Part shown: one piece after another, positions 7,701-16,291 of the stretch | Layout: each line of letters starts with the position of its first letter | Numbering within the stretch: the stretch's first letter is position 1 | From: an uncultured Lachnospiraceae bacterium | Lineage (GTDB): Bacteria > Bacillota > Clostridia > Lachnospirales > Lachnospiraceae | Assembly: GCA_910588295.1 (NCBI GenBank) | Contig: CAJUQO010000010.1 | Location: forward strand, 9,423-73,422 | Direction: 5' to 3' | Length of the DNA stretch: 64,000 nucleotides | Notes under the pieces: model-generated | What the model was told of the DNA's origin: nothing | Databases searched by the model: none | Seen by the model: only the letters and a program-made list of their open reading frames with translations | Made by a program: the position numbers and the translations under genes

Positions 7701-8882
7701 TTATTGCACATTCCGCCGCATATACCGTATCCCCGCGAACATGGCCAGAGGGAAAATCAGGGCCGCGAGGAGGCCGGATTTCAGGTTGTCCCCCAGGGCG
7801 GCGGAGACGAATCCCACGGTGGTGGGGCCCAGGGAGCATCCCGCGTCGCCGGCCAGGGACAAAAGGGCGAACATGGCCGTGCCGCCCCGGGGACAGGTAC
7901 GGTTGGACAGGCTGAATGCGCCGGGCCACATGGCGCCCACGGATATGCCGCAGAGGGCGCAGCCCGCCAGGGACAGAAGAGGGCTCGGCGCCAGGGCGGC
8001 CAGCAGGTAGCTGGCGATGCAGAGCAGGGCGCTGGCGCCCAGGTAACTGTAGAGATCAATCTTCTCCGCGAAGCGGGAGTGGAACACCCGGGAGCAGCCC
8101 ATCAGCACCGCAAAGAGGCAGGGCCCGGCCAGGTCGCCCACGGTCTTGGAGACATGGATGCCGCTCTCGGCGAAAGCCGAAGCCCACTGGCTCATGGACA
8201 GTTCGGATGCTCCGGAGCACAGCATCAGAAGGGCGAAGAGCCAGAACAGCCGGGAGCGCAAAAGCTCCGGTATGCTCATACTCTCGCCCGCATCCACCAG
8301 TGTGTTGATGGGAACCCGCATAAATAAAAAGGCGTTCAGGAAAGGCACCAGGGCCCAGAGGCAGGCGATCTTTGGCCATGCCCCGTATCCCAGCCAGGCA
8401 AACAGTCCTGTGGAGACCAGTATCACCAGGACGGAACCCCAGCAGTAGAAAGAGTGCAGAAGGCTCATGGCCGCCGACTTTCCCTCGGTGGGGCATGCTT
8501 CCACGATGGGGCTGACCAGCACCTCAATCAGGCCGCCGCCGACGGCGTAGAGGATCACGGCGATGCATAATCCCGGGTAGGGATCAGGCAGCAGGCCGGG
8601 CAGCACGCCCAGGCAGACCAGACCTGTGGCGGAGAAGAAGTGGGCCGCCACGACGCAGATCCGGTAGCCGATCCTGTCCACGAATTTTGCCGACAGAAGA
8701 TCCACCACCAGCTGGGTGCAGAAGTTCAGCGTGACCAGCAGACTGATCTGCTCCAGCGGCAGCCGGTAGTCGGCCCGGAAGGTGAGAAATAAAAGGGGCG
8801 CAAAGTTGTTGATGATGGCCTGGGTGATGTAGCCGACATAGCAGGCATATAATGTAAAAGTGTAGTTCTTTCGGATAGACAT
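7701..8882 (-). CDS. MFS transporter
   Basis: This is a hydrophobic protein of about 393 residues with roughly twelve membrane segments in two halves and a charged central loop near PINTLVDAGESMSIPELL. A typical MFS cytoplasmic loop is seen in LLSAKFVDRIGYR between segments 2 and 3. Overall it resembles the sugar-permease side of the superfamily (FucP-like or uncharacterised), but substrate cannot be deduced. The start at MSIRKNY is my choice; in-frame ATGs at 8900 and 8939 exist and a GAAAGGATG segment lies upstream, so the N-terminus is uncertain. It stands alone, convergent with the preceding operon. Confidence 0.8.
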   Translation of the reverse strand: MSIRKNYTFTLYACYVGYITQAIINNFAPLLFLTFRADYRLPLEQISLLVTLNFCTQLVVDLLSAKFVDRIGYRICVVAAHFFSATGLVCLGVLPGLLPDPYPGLCIAVILYAVGGGLIEVLVSPIVEACPTEGKSAAMSLLHSFYCWGSVLVILVSTGLFAWLGYGAWPKIACLWALVPFLNAFLFMRVPINTLVDAGESMSIPELLRSRLFWLFALLMLCSGASELSMSQWASAFAESGIHVSKTVGDLAGPCLFAVLMGCSRVFHSRFAEKIDLYSYLGASALLCIASYLLAALAPSPLLSLAGCALCGISVGAMWPGAFSLSNRTCPRGGTAMFALLSLAGDAGCSLGPTTVGFVSAALGDNLKSGLLAALIFPLAMFAGIRYMRRNVQ

Positions 8883-9005
8883 AGTATCTCTGTGCTGCAT
8901 CCTTTCTCTGTTGTCGGGAAATATATTCAGGGAGGACATATGGTATGGCCCGCAAACATTTCACAAAGTATAATGGAACACCGTTTAGCTGTCAATGTTG
9001 TTTAT

Positions 9006-9032
9006 GAAAAAAGCCGCCGGCGGCGGCTTTTT
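9006..9032 (-). terminator. Terminator after the URO-D-like gene
   Basis: AAAAAGCCGCC and GGCGGCTTTTT form a perfect GC-rich hairpin with a T run on either strand. It lies 60 bp beyond the stop of the reverse-strand URO-D-like gene and before the MFS start, so it would end that transcript. Confidence 0.88.
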
Positions 9033-9091
9033 CGTATAGCTGTCTATACAGAAAACCCGGCGGCGGGAATTCTGTTTCGGCAGTATTGTTC

Positions 9092-10336
9092 TTAATGTTC
9101 GAGGCTTTCGCAAAAGCTGCCCTTAATATCACTCCAATGTTTATCGGCATAGTCGATCAGGGTATGGGCCTGCTCCAGGGACATTTCCGGGAACAGGAGA
9201 TACATGCTGTGGGAGCCATATTTCATGACCAGACGTTCCACATGTTTGATCCAGTCTTCAAACTCGCCGGAGTAAACCTTAACCCAGATGGATTTGCCCG
9301 CGGCGATGGCCTTGTCATAGATCACGTCCCAGTCGGGCAGGGTGCCGTCGGGGCCTGCGTCGCCGGAGGTCCACTGGAGGGCGTCGATGCCGTCGATCTC
9401 CATCAGGGCGTCCATGTGGCGGATACACTCTTTGCCGTCCAGATGGTAGAGCACATGGTCGGCGTGTTTGGACTGCTCGATCAGGGATGGCTGGATGTAT
9501 TCTCGGAAATCATCGGGGCCGATCATGGCGGAACAGTCGCATTGCAGCTTCACGGTGCGACCCGGCCCCCAGATCTGGAATACGGTGTAGGCGTTGCCTC
9601 CCTCATCGTCCTTGATCAGATCATAGAAACGGTTAAAATAGTCGTAATAGAGATCCGTCACCTGGCCCACCCGGCGGGCGATCTCTTCCGGCTCGTCGAT
9701 GATATCATAGAGGATGTCCTGGGCCCCCCGCATGGAAGAGAGCACGTCGATATTCTCCATCAGATCCGGCATATCCACATAGAAATCCCCGTCTGCCAGC
9801 TTCCGGCAGTCCTCCACCAGCTGGATATGCTTTTTGAACCATTTGTTGTCCGGGTCAAAGGCCAGATCCGGCACGCCGTCCCAGTCCTCCAGAAAATGCT
9901 TGAACCACACCGTATCCTCGTTGAACCCGATATCGCAGCCCAGGTAGGAGGCCAGGGAACCGGGGCCAAAGTCTACGTTTAGGTTGGGGAAGCTCTCCGC
10001 CAGAAATTCGTGGGTCTCACAGAAATAGCGGTAGCGGGCCACGATGCGCTCCGCGTTCTGGTATTTATCCTCCATATCCTTCCATTTCAGTTCCTCGGGC
10101 AGATTGTAATACCGGCCTTGGCAGATCTGGTCGCGGTAGCCTCCCTCCGCGGGCGCGCCGTCGGCAAAGGGCTCCAGCTCCGGCTTGCGGGCAATCACCC
10201 CCATCAGCGGCCGGCCCGTATTTTTATGCTGCCAGTAATTTGTCCACTTTTCTTTGACGGCTTCCCAGTCCTTTTTATACCGTGTCAGCGGGATCCGCAT
10301 ATCTTCCACAACATTTGTTTTGCTTTCGCTCATCAT
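9092..10336 (-). CDS. Uroporphyrinogen decarboxylase (URO-D/MtaA) superfamily protein, 1
   Basis: The 414-residue protein has the URO-D-type TIM-barrel pattern. Landmarks include LNVDFGPGSLASYLG, a central DMPDLMENIDVL, FQIWGPGRTVKLQCDCSA, and a His in LYHLDGKE that aligns with metal-site positions in the MtaA/CmuA branch. True haem-pathway HemE motifs are not recognised, so this is a superfamily member of unknown substrate; relatives act in methyl transfer with corrinoids. An AGGAGG box precedes the ATG at 10336; the upstream extension to 10396 lacks support. It lies downstream of an AraC regulator in the same orientation. A second family member with little similarity is at 57080-58123. Confidence 0.75.
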   Translation of the reverse strand: MMSESKTNVVEDMRIPLTRYKKDWEAVKEKWTNYWQHKNTGRPLMGVIARKPELEPFADGAPAEGGYRDQICQGRYYNLPEELKWKDMEDKYQNAERIVARYRYFCETHEFLAESFPNLNVDFGPGSLASYLGCDIGFNEDTVWFKHFLEDWDGVPDLAFDPDNKWFKKHIQLVEDCRKLADGDFYVDMPDLMENIDVLSSMRGAQDILYDIIDEPEEIARRVGQVTDLYYDYFNRFYDLIKDDEGGNAYTVFQIWGPGRTVKLQCDCSAMIGPDDFREYIQPSLIEQSKHADHVLYHLDGKECIRHMDALMEIDGIDALQWTSGDAGPDGTLPDWDVIYDKAIAAGKSIWVKVYSGEFEDWIKHVERLVMKYGSHSMYLLFPEMSLEQAHTLIDYADKHWSDIKGSFCESLEH

Positions 10337-10522
10337 ACAATCCTCCTGAATTTTTTCTGTGCGGCCGGGCAATCGATGCAGCCCGGATCCGGACATGGCA
10401 GATTTCTGCCAAATCTGTAAGCATACATATCTGATCTGCCGTTAATCATAACAGGAAACCGCTGTTCCTGCGTCTGAAAAATTACAAAGAATGTATACTT
10501 TTTTACGATTGTATGTAGTCGG

Positions 10523-11383
10523 TTACCCCCGTTCTTTTCTGGGTACGTCCCTGTGGGTTTTTTTGTAGATTCGGTAAAAATTGGACATATTGCGGAAACC
10601 GCAGCGGGAGGCCGCCTCCAGTACATTCAGATCCGTTTCCGCCAGCAGTTTATCTACTTTGGCCATGCGAAGGCTGTTGACATATTCATTAAAATGGCGT
10701 CCTGTAACCTTGTGAAAATAGGCGGAAAAATAGTTGGGGCTCATGTAGGCGATCGCTGCCGCGTCGGACAGGGTGATCCGCTCCGTGAAATGGCTGTTGA
10801 TAAAATCAAAGACCGAGGCTAGCCGCGTCATTTTCAGCTTTTTTTCCTGCAAAAGGGCGGCGGATTTCGTGCTGTCCTGGGAGTGTCGGATCAGGAGGGT
10901 CAGGATCTTTAAGACATCGGCTTTGATCATCAGCAGATGGCCGGTGGTCTTACCGTTGAACTCATCCTCCACGGAAAGCATCAGGGCGGCGATCTCCCCG
11001 GTGAGGGGGTTGCCGCTGTCCAGCCTGTTTTTAAAATTGCTGCCCCGTTCGATGAAGGGTTTCAGATAATCGTAGTCCATGACGGCAAAACCAGCGGCGA
11101 CAAATTCTGTCTGGAAGACCATGACCAGAAGCTCTAGTGCATCGCTTTGAACTTCCCAGCCGTGGGGCTCCACGTTGTTAAAAAGGATGATATCGCCGTC
11201 CGCTACCTCGTAGGTCTGTTCGTTTACATAGTAGATCCCCCGGCCGCAGAGGATCAGGGTGATCTCAAAACAGCTGTGCCAGTGGAAACAGTCGGGCCGG
11301 TTGTCGGTCTGATGGAGCGTCCGCTTCTCAATACGGAAGGGACAGGAGGGATCTAGGGGAATGTCGGATTTTATGATTCTCAT
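10523..11383 (-). CDS. AraC-family transcriptional regulator with N-terminal cupin
   Basis: The 286-residue protein has a sugar-sensor cupin half (HWHSCFEITLILCGRGIYYVNEQTYEVADGD in parts, about 33-65) and two C-terminal helix-turn-helix motifs. ITLSDAAAIAYMSPNYFSAYF and DLNVLEAASRCGFRNMSNFY fit the AraC consensus. It is likely to respond to a carbohydrate and to control the adjacent URO-D-like gene downstream or the divergent YesL gene. No strong ribosome-binding site precedes the ATG. The ligand is unknown. Confidence 0.88.
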   Translation of the reverse strand: MRIIKSDIPLDPSCPFRIEKRTLHQTDNRPDCFHWHSCFEITLILCGRGIYYVNEQTYEVADGDIILFNNVEPHGWEVQSDALELLVMVFQTEFVAAGFAVMDYDYLKPFIERGSNFKNRLDSGNPLTGEIAALMLSVEDEFNGKTTGHLLMIKADVLKILTLLIRHSQDSTKSAALLQEKKLKMTRLASVFDFINSHFTERITLSDAAAIAYMSPNYFSAYFHKVTGRHFNEYVNSLRMAKVDKLLAETDLNVLEAASRCGFRNMSNFYRIYKKTHRDVPRKERG

Positions 11384-11521
11384 AAGTGATAAAGGCTCTG
11401 CATTTTAGTTTGCAGGTTATGTGATATTTGGCATAGGATCACGTGCTTTCTGTATTGTGTATTCGTGAGCGGTTTTGGTTGTTTTATTATAGCAGACAGG
11501 CGCTAAAAGTTAAAGACTTTA

Positions 11522-11550
11522 TTGCGCTGTAGGAGAAATGCGCATATAAT
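11522..11550 (+). promoter_or_regulatory. Promoter for the YesL-like gene
   Basis: TTGCGC (11522-11527), a 17-bp spacer and TATAAT (11545-11550). A small inverted repeat, CGTAAC (11561-11566) and GTTACG (11581-11586), lies in the leader and could be an operator. Confidence 0.5.
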
Positions 11551-11627
11551 GGAGTTAATGCGTAACAGCTTATCCGAAACGTTACGCTTATGGCGTTTGA
11601 CCCAATATACTTGAGGAGGTAGCTGTT

Positions 11628-12284
11628 TTGAATCGAATATTTGGCATGGATTCCGGGGTAATGCGTTTTTTGACACTGGTTGCCAATCTGGCGATCTTAA
11701 ATGTTTTGTTTATCGTCTGTTCCCTGCCGGTGGTGACGCTGGGGGCGTCTCTGACGGCGCTGAATTATGTGGCCCTGCAGATGATCCGGCAGGAGGATTC
11801 CTATATCATGCGGGGGTTTTTCCGGGGATTTAAGCAGAATTTCCTACAGGCCACAGCCATATGGCTGATCCTTCTGGCGGCGGGGATATTCCTCTGGCTG
11901 GATTACTGGTCGGTGAGCCAGTATTTTACGGGAGCGATGCGTACGGTGATGCTGGTGGGGCTGACGGTGCTGGCGGTCATGTGGGTGATGGTGTTTCTCT
12001 ATGTGTTTGCCCTACAGGCCCGATATGAGAATACAGTGAAGCAGACCATGAAGAATGCGTTGTTTATGGCGCTGCTGCGCCTGCCCTATACGGTGGTTCT
12101 CGTGCTCATCGATGCGCTTTTGCCTCTGCTGCCCGTCTTTTTGCCCCAGACGGCGCCCATGGTGCTGTTTGTCTGGATGGTCTGCGGGTTCGCGGCGGTG
12201 GCCTATGTGGGCGACCTGCTGGTGAACCGGGCTTTTTTGAAGACCTTCGAGGAAGAACGGGAGATGCAGGAGCAGGGAGAGTAG
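11628..12284 (+). CDS. YesL/DUF624 family membrane protein
   Basis: The 218-residue protein has five or six hydrophobic segments and the family opening FGMDSGVMRFLTLVANLAILNVLF in parts, SLPVVTLGASLTALNYV, and RGFFRGFKQNF. YesL-type proteins are commonly encoded beside carbohydrate ABC importers and YesMN regulators, but their role is not established. It begins at TTG 11628 with GAGGAGGT eight bases upstream; no ATG fits. It is a single-gene unit, divergent from the AraC gene and followed by a strong terminator. Confidence 0.85.
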   Translation: MNRIFGMDSGVMRFLTLVANLAILNVLFIVCSLPVVTLGASLTALNYVALQMIRQEDSYIMRGFFRGFKQNFLQATAIWLILLAAGIFLWLDYWSVSQYFTGAMRTVMLVGLTVLAVMWVMVFLYVFALQARYENTVKQTMKNALFMALLRLPYTVVLVLIDALLPLLPVFLPQTAPMVLFVWMVCGFAAVAYVGDLLVNRAFLKTFEEEREMQEQGE

Positions 12285-12319
12285 GGAGTGGCGAAACAGA
12301 GAGTCTTTGAAAATATAAT

Positions 12320-12361
12320 ACCCCGTTCCCGGCGTGATATAGCCGGGGCGGGGTGTTTTTC
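12320..12361 (+). terminator. Terminator after the YesL-like gene
   Basis: The stem ACCCCG-TT-CCCGGC pairs with GCCGGG-GC-CGGGGT, followed by GTTTTT. It lies 35 bp after the stop. Confidence 0.9.
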
Positions 12362-12413
12362 CGTGTACCGGCTAACTGCCGGCGGCGGAGTGTCCGTATA
12401 GAAGCGGCGGATA

Positions 12414-13169
12414 TTATTGATATTCCGCTACGTCGATCCATCCGGTCAGGAACTCCTTCTGTTCCTCTTTCTTTTTGGTCAGCTGGGCGGCGGCCACGAT
12501 GGGCAGCCAGCGCTCCACGTACTGGCGGGCCGTATCGCTCTTTTCACAGAACAGCTTCCTATAGAGATCCGCTTTCTTTTTATCCTCCAGGCAGAACAGC
12601 AAATAGGTCATGGCTGCGTCGGCGGAGGCGTTGCCCTGGGCGGCATGGGCCCAGTCGATGATCCACCATCGGCCGTTTTCATCCACGATCACATTGGTGG
12701 GGGTGAAATCCCCGTGGCACAGCTTGGTGTGTTTGGGCATACTCTGCAAGCGGGTGGCCAGCTCGTAGCGGACGGTGGCGTTCACATCTTTCAGGCTGTT
12801 GATCTGATCCATTAGTTTGTGGCGCAGCCTTTTGATAGAGAAAACCTTCTGGCTGTGCACCGCCATCTGCAGTTCCACGAATTTTTCCATGTAGGTTTCC
12901 AGTTTGTCCGATTCAGCGTCCATGAGCTCGGCCAGGGTCCGGCCCTCGATTTTCTTGCGAACTAGGCACCATCCCTCAGGAGTTTCCGACACCGAGACAA
13001 AGGACGGCACATCCAGGGTGGTGTACTGTTCCACCAGCGCTTCGTTTCGGGCCTCGTTCAGTACGTCCGCCGCGGTGTAGCGGTCGTCAAACACTTTGAT
13101 GATTTTGTCCCCGGCGGCATAGACGGTCTTGTGGGGCCTTGTAAAAATAACCTGTTTTTTTTCTTCCAT
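12414..13169 (-). CDS. Aminoglycoside-phosphotransferase-fold kinase (TIGR02172-like)
   Basis: The 251-residue protein is a small APH/ChoK-type kinase. The nucleotide lysine is probably in DKIIKVFDD near residue 25, the Brenner motif reads CHGDFTPTNVIV, and the metal Asp is in IIDWAHAAQGNASAD. Similar proteins (TIGR02172) are common in gut anaerobes and are not proven resistance enzymes, so a small-molecule kinase of unknown substrate is the safer reading. The start at 13169 follows TTGGAGG nine bases upstream, while the ATG at 13196 lacks a site. It lies downstream of adhE on the same strand, separated by 89 bp. Confidence 0.8.
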   Translation of the reverse strand: MEEKKQVIFTRPHKTVYAAGDKIIKVFDDRYTAADVLNEARNEALVEQYTTLDVPSFVSVSETPEGWCLVRKKIEGRTLAELMDAESDKLETYMEKFVELQMAVHSQKVFSIKRLRHKLMDQINSLKDVNATVRYELATRLQSMPKHTKLCHGDFTPTNVIVDENGRWWIIDWAHAAQGNASADAAMTYLLFCLEDKKKADLYRKLFCEKSDTARQYVERWLPIVAAAQLTKKKEEQKEFLTGWIDVAEYQ

Positions 13170-13258
13170 TTCTATTTTCCTCCAATTTTTCCCCATGGGT
13201 GGCTATCCGATCTTTTCACCGCCGTCCGCATTCGGCTGATACGGACGGCGCTGTGGGT

Positions 13259-15874
13259 TTAGTTTCCGTAATAGGCCCGCAGATACATCTCTTTGATCTC
13301 ACTCATCAGCGGATATCTCGGGTTTGCGCCGGTACACTGATCATCAAAAGCATCCTCCACCATCTGATCCAGGTTATCCAGGAAAGCTTTCTCATCGATG
13401 CCATAGTCTTTGATGCATTTTTTGATGCCGACTTTTTCCTTCAGCTCATTGATCTTTTGGATGAACAGCTCCAGGGTCTCCTCGTCATCCTGGCCGCACA
13501 CGCCGCAGAAATGGGCGCACTCCGCATAGCGGGACAGCGTATGTGGGTAGCGGTACTGGGAGAAGGTTCCCATCTTTGGCGGAACCTCCACCGCATTGAA
13601 CCGCAGCACTTCGCAGATAAGCAGGGCGTTGGCCACGCCGTGGGGCAGGTGATGGTAAGCGCCCAGCTTGTGGGCCATGGAATGGCATACCCCCAAAAAC
13701 GCGTTAGCGAAAGCCATACCGGCCAGACAGGAAGCGTCGGCCATTTTCTCCCGGGCCGTCGGGTCATTGGCTCCATTCTCGTAGGCCCTGGGCAGGTACT
13801 CAAAGACACTCTTCATAGCTTTCAACGCCAGGCCGTCGGTGTAGTCCGTGGCCATGATGGAGGCGTAGGCTTCCAGGGCATGGGTCAGGGCGTCCACGCC
13901 GGAGGCGCTGGTCAGGCCTTTGGGCTGTTCCATCATATTGTCGGCGTCAATGATGGCCATGTTCGGCAGCAGTTCATAATCCGCCAGGGGATATTTGGTG
14001 CCGGTCCGGTCGTCGGTAATGACAGCAAAGGGCGTCACCTCAGAACCCGTACCAGAGGAGGTGGGGATGGCTACAAAATATGCCTTTTCGCCCATCTTCG
14101 GGAAAGTGTAGATTCTCTTGCGGATATCCATGAAACGCATGGCCAGATCCAGGAAATCCACCTCGGGATGTTCGTAGAGTACCCACATGATCTTGCCCGC
14201 GTCCATGGCGGAGCCGCCGCCCAGGGCGATGATGCAGTCCGGCTCAAAAGCGGTCATGGCTTTTGCTCCGGCCAGAGCGGAGGAGAGGTTCGGGTCGGGC
14301 GCCACCTCGAAAAAGCAGGTATGCTGGATACCCATTTCATCCAGTTTCTCCTCAATGGGCTTCACATAGCCGTTTTTATATAAGAAGGAATCGGTGACGA
14401 TGAAGCATTTCTTTTTGCCCATCACGGTTCCCAGCTCGTCCAATGCCACCGGCATGCAGCCTTTTTTGAAATACACCTTCTGGGGTGCCCTGAACCACAA
14501 CATATTTTCTCTCCTCTCGGCCACGGTTTTGATATTGATCAGATGCTTTACCCCCACATTGTCGGAAATAGAGTTGCCGCCCCAGGAGCCGCATCCCAGG
14601 GTCAGGGACGGGGTGACCTTGAAATTGTACAGGTCGCCGATGCCGCCGTGGGAGGAGGGGGTGTTGATCACGATCCGGCAGGTCTTCATGGCCGCCGCAT
14701 GTTTCAGGATCTTCTCCTTCTGGGCCGGGTGGATATACAGGGAGGAGGTGTGGCCGTAGCCGCCGTCGGCCACCAGACGTTCCGCCTTGGCGATGGCCTC
14801 GTCGAAATCTTTAGCATGGTACAGGGCCAGAACGGGAGACAATTTCTCATGGGCAAATTCCTCGGAGATGTCCACAGATTCCACCTCGCCGATCAGGATC
14901 TTGGTAGATTCCGGCACATCTACGCCTGCCAGCCTGGCAATGGTGTGGGCCGACTGCCCCACGATCTTTGCGTTCAGCGCGCCGTTGATCAGGATGGTAT
15001 GGCGCACCTTGTCCAGCTCGTCTTCTTTCAGGAAATAGCATCCTCTGTACTGGAACTCCCGTTTCACTTCATCATAGATGTTTCCCACTACAGTCACCGA
15101 CTGCTCGGAGGCACAGATCATACCGTTGTCGAAGGTTTTGGAATGAATAATCGAGTTTACCGCCAGCTTGATATCGGCGGTATCGTCGATGATCACCGGT
15201 GTGTTGCCCGCGCCCACGCCCAGGGCCGGCTTGCCGGAGGAGTAAGCGGCTTTCACCATGCCGGGGCCGCCTGTAGCCAGGATGATGTCGGCGCCACGCA
15301 TCACGTCGTTGGTCAGCTCCAGGCTGGGCACGTCGATCCAGCCGATGATATTTTCCGGAGCGCCCGCGGCAACGGCTGCCTCCAGCACGATTTTTGCCGC
15401 TTCGATGGTACAGTTTTTCGCGCGGGGATGGGGGCTGATGATGATGGCGTTCCTGGTCTTTAGGCAGAGCAGCGTCTTGAAGATCGCCGTAGAGGTGGGA
15501 TTGGTGGTGGGGATGACAGCGGCGACCAAACCGATAGGCTCTGCAATCTTTTTGATGCCAAAGGCCGGATCTTCTTCGATCACTCCGCAGGTTTTTGTGT
15601 TTCTGTAGGCGTTATAGATATACTCGGAGGCATAGTGGTTTTTGATCACCTTGTCCTCCACGATACCCATGCCGGTCTCCTCCACCGCCATTTTGGCCAG
15701 AGGGATCCTTGCTTTATTTGCCGCCATAGCCGCTGCGAAAAAGATCTTGTCCACCCGCTCCTGGGTGTAGGATGCGAACGTTTCCTGGGCTTTGCGCATT
15801 TCTTTCATGCGGGCCTGCAGGGCGTCCACATTGTCAATGAGTCCCGATGCTGTTTCGTTGGTCGGTGCTGCCAT
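13259..15874 (-). CDS. adhE: Bifunctional acetaldehyde-CoA / alcohol dehydrogenase
   Basis: The 871-residue protein joins an N-terminal CoA-acylating aldehyde dehydrogenase (about 1-440) to a C-terminal iron-dependent alcohol dehydrogenase (about 455-871). The aldehyde half shows AVIPTTNPT, GGPGMVKAAY and the catalytic Cys in DNGMICASEQ. The alcohol half shows GGGSAMDAGK, PTSSGTGSEVTPF and the metal histidines in HSMAHKLGAYHHLPHG. It turns acetyl-CoA into ethanol while reoxidising two NADH and normally assembles into spirosomes. AAGGAGGAG precedes the ATG. A TTGACA/TATTCT promoter and a Rex-type palindrome lie immediately upstream, indicating control by the NADH/NAD ratio. Confidence 0.97.
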   Translation of the reverse strand: MAAPTNETASGLIDNVDALQARMKEMRKAQETFASYTQERVDKIFFAAAMAANKARIPLAKMAVEETGMGIVEDKVIKNHYASEYIYNAYRNTKTCGVIEEDPAFGIKKIAEPIGLVAAVIPTTNPTSTAIFKTLLCLKTRNAIIISPHPRAKNCTIEAAKIVLEAAVAAGAPENIIGWIDVPSLELTNDVMRGADIILATGGPGMVKAAYSSGKPALGVGAGNTPVIIDDTADIKLAVNSIIHSKTFDNGMICASEQSVTVVGNIYDEVKREFQYRGCYFLKEDELDKVRHTILINGALNAKIVGQSAHTIARLAGVDVPESTKILIGEVESVDISEEFAHEKLSPVLALYHAKDFDEAIAKAERLVADGGYGHTSSLYIHPAQKEKILKHAAAMKTCRIVINTPSSHGGIGDLYNFKVTPSLTLGCGSWGGNSISDNVGVKHLINIKTVAERRENMLWFRAPQKVYFKKGCMPVALDELGTVMGKKKCFIVTDSFLYKNGYVKPIEEKLDEMGIQHTCFFEVAPDPNLSSALAGAKAMTAFEPDCIIALGGGSAMDAGKIMWVLYEHPEVDFLDLAMRFMDIRKRIYTFPKMGEKAYFVAIPTSSGTGSEVTPFAVITDDRTGTKYPLADYELLPNMAIIDADNMMEQPKGLTSASGVDALTHALEAYASIMATDYTDGLALKAMKSVFEYLPRAYENGANDPTAREKMADASCLAGMAFANAFLGVCHSMAHKLGAYHHLPHGVANALLICEVLRFNAVEVPPKMGTFSQYRYPHTLSRYAECAHFCGVCGQDDEETLELFIQKINELKEKVGIKKCIKDYGIDEKAFLDNLDQMVEDAFDDQCTGANPRYPLMSEIKEMYLRAYYGN

Positions 15875-15919
15875 AGTTGTCTCCTCCTTTTTTCCGCACA
15901 GCGGAAGCAGTTGAAATAT

Positions 15920-15951
15920 TTGTTAAATAAATAACGTTATTTTTTTAACAA
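15920..15951 (-). promoter_or_regulatory. Rex-type operator, overlapping double site, before adhE
   Basis: A 32-bp near-perfect palindrome begins with TTGTTAA (15920-15926), centres on ATAACGTTAT (15931-15940) and ends with TTAACAA (15945-15951). Each outer heptamer is exactly a half of the Rex consensus TTGTTAA-N4-TTAACAA; the inner halves are degenerate. It lies between the promoter and the adhE start, where binding would block transcription. Confidence 0.75.
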
Positions 15952-15955
15952 ATTT

Positions 15956-15984
15956 AGAATACCGCTGCTATAGACAAATGTCAA
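15956..15984 (-). promoter_or_regulatory. adhE promoter
   Basis: Read on the reverse strand: TTGACA (15984-15979), a 17-bp spacer and TATTCT (15961-15956). The Rex-type palindrome begins about 5 bp downstream of the -10, covering the expected start of transcription. Confidence 0.75.
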
Positions 15985-16291
15985 TATGGAAACGCGGATA
16001 TATTGTATTTTTTCGGGAACATGGAGAGACAGACGGGTATGGGCGTTTCCCGCAAGAGGCCCTTGGCGCGGCGGGTTATAAAATGCGGCTGCCATATTGT
16101 AAAATAAGTACAAAATCCGGGCGGGATTGTATATTGTCTGCACGGGCGGGAACATGGTAGGATAGCTTTATCTGTTTGGTGAAAAACGTAATGCCCGGGG
16201 CATGAAGAGCCGGCGGATGGGAAACACAGGAAAATACAGTTACTGACATGGGGAGTGAGCAATAACAATTTTAGGGAATGGAGGCTGGGAT
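15985..16291. other. Intergenic region between divergent adhE and GH31 genes
   Basis: No gene is seen here. A weak forward promoter, TTGTCT-18 bp-TAGGAT (about 16134-16163), could serve the glycosidase gene. GGAATGGAGG lies close to the GH31 start. No known RNA element was recognised. Confidence 0.4.

Noticed and set aside
12414..13169. Aminoglycoside resistance gene
   Set aside because: The kinase fold is clear but resistance-enzyme-specific sequence is not; a resistance claim would be unsupported.
13199..14383. 394-codon forward frame opposite adhE
   Set aside because: The adhE reading is unambiguous across both domains; the forward frame is low in family-like features.
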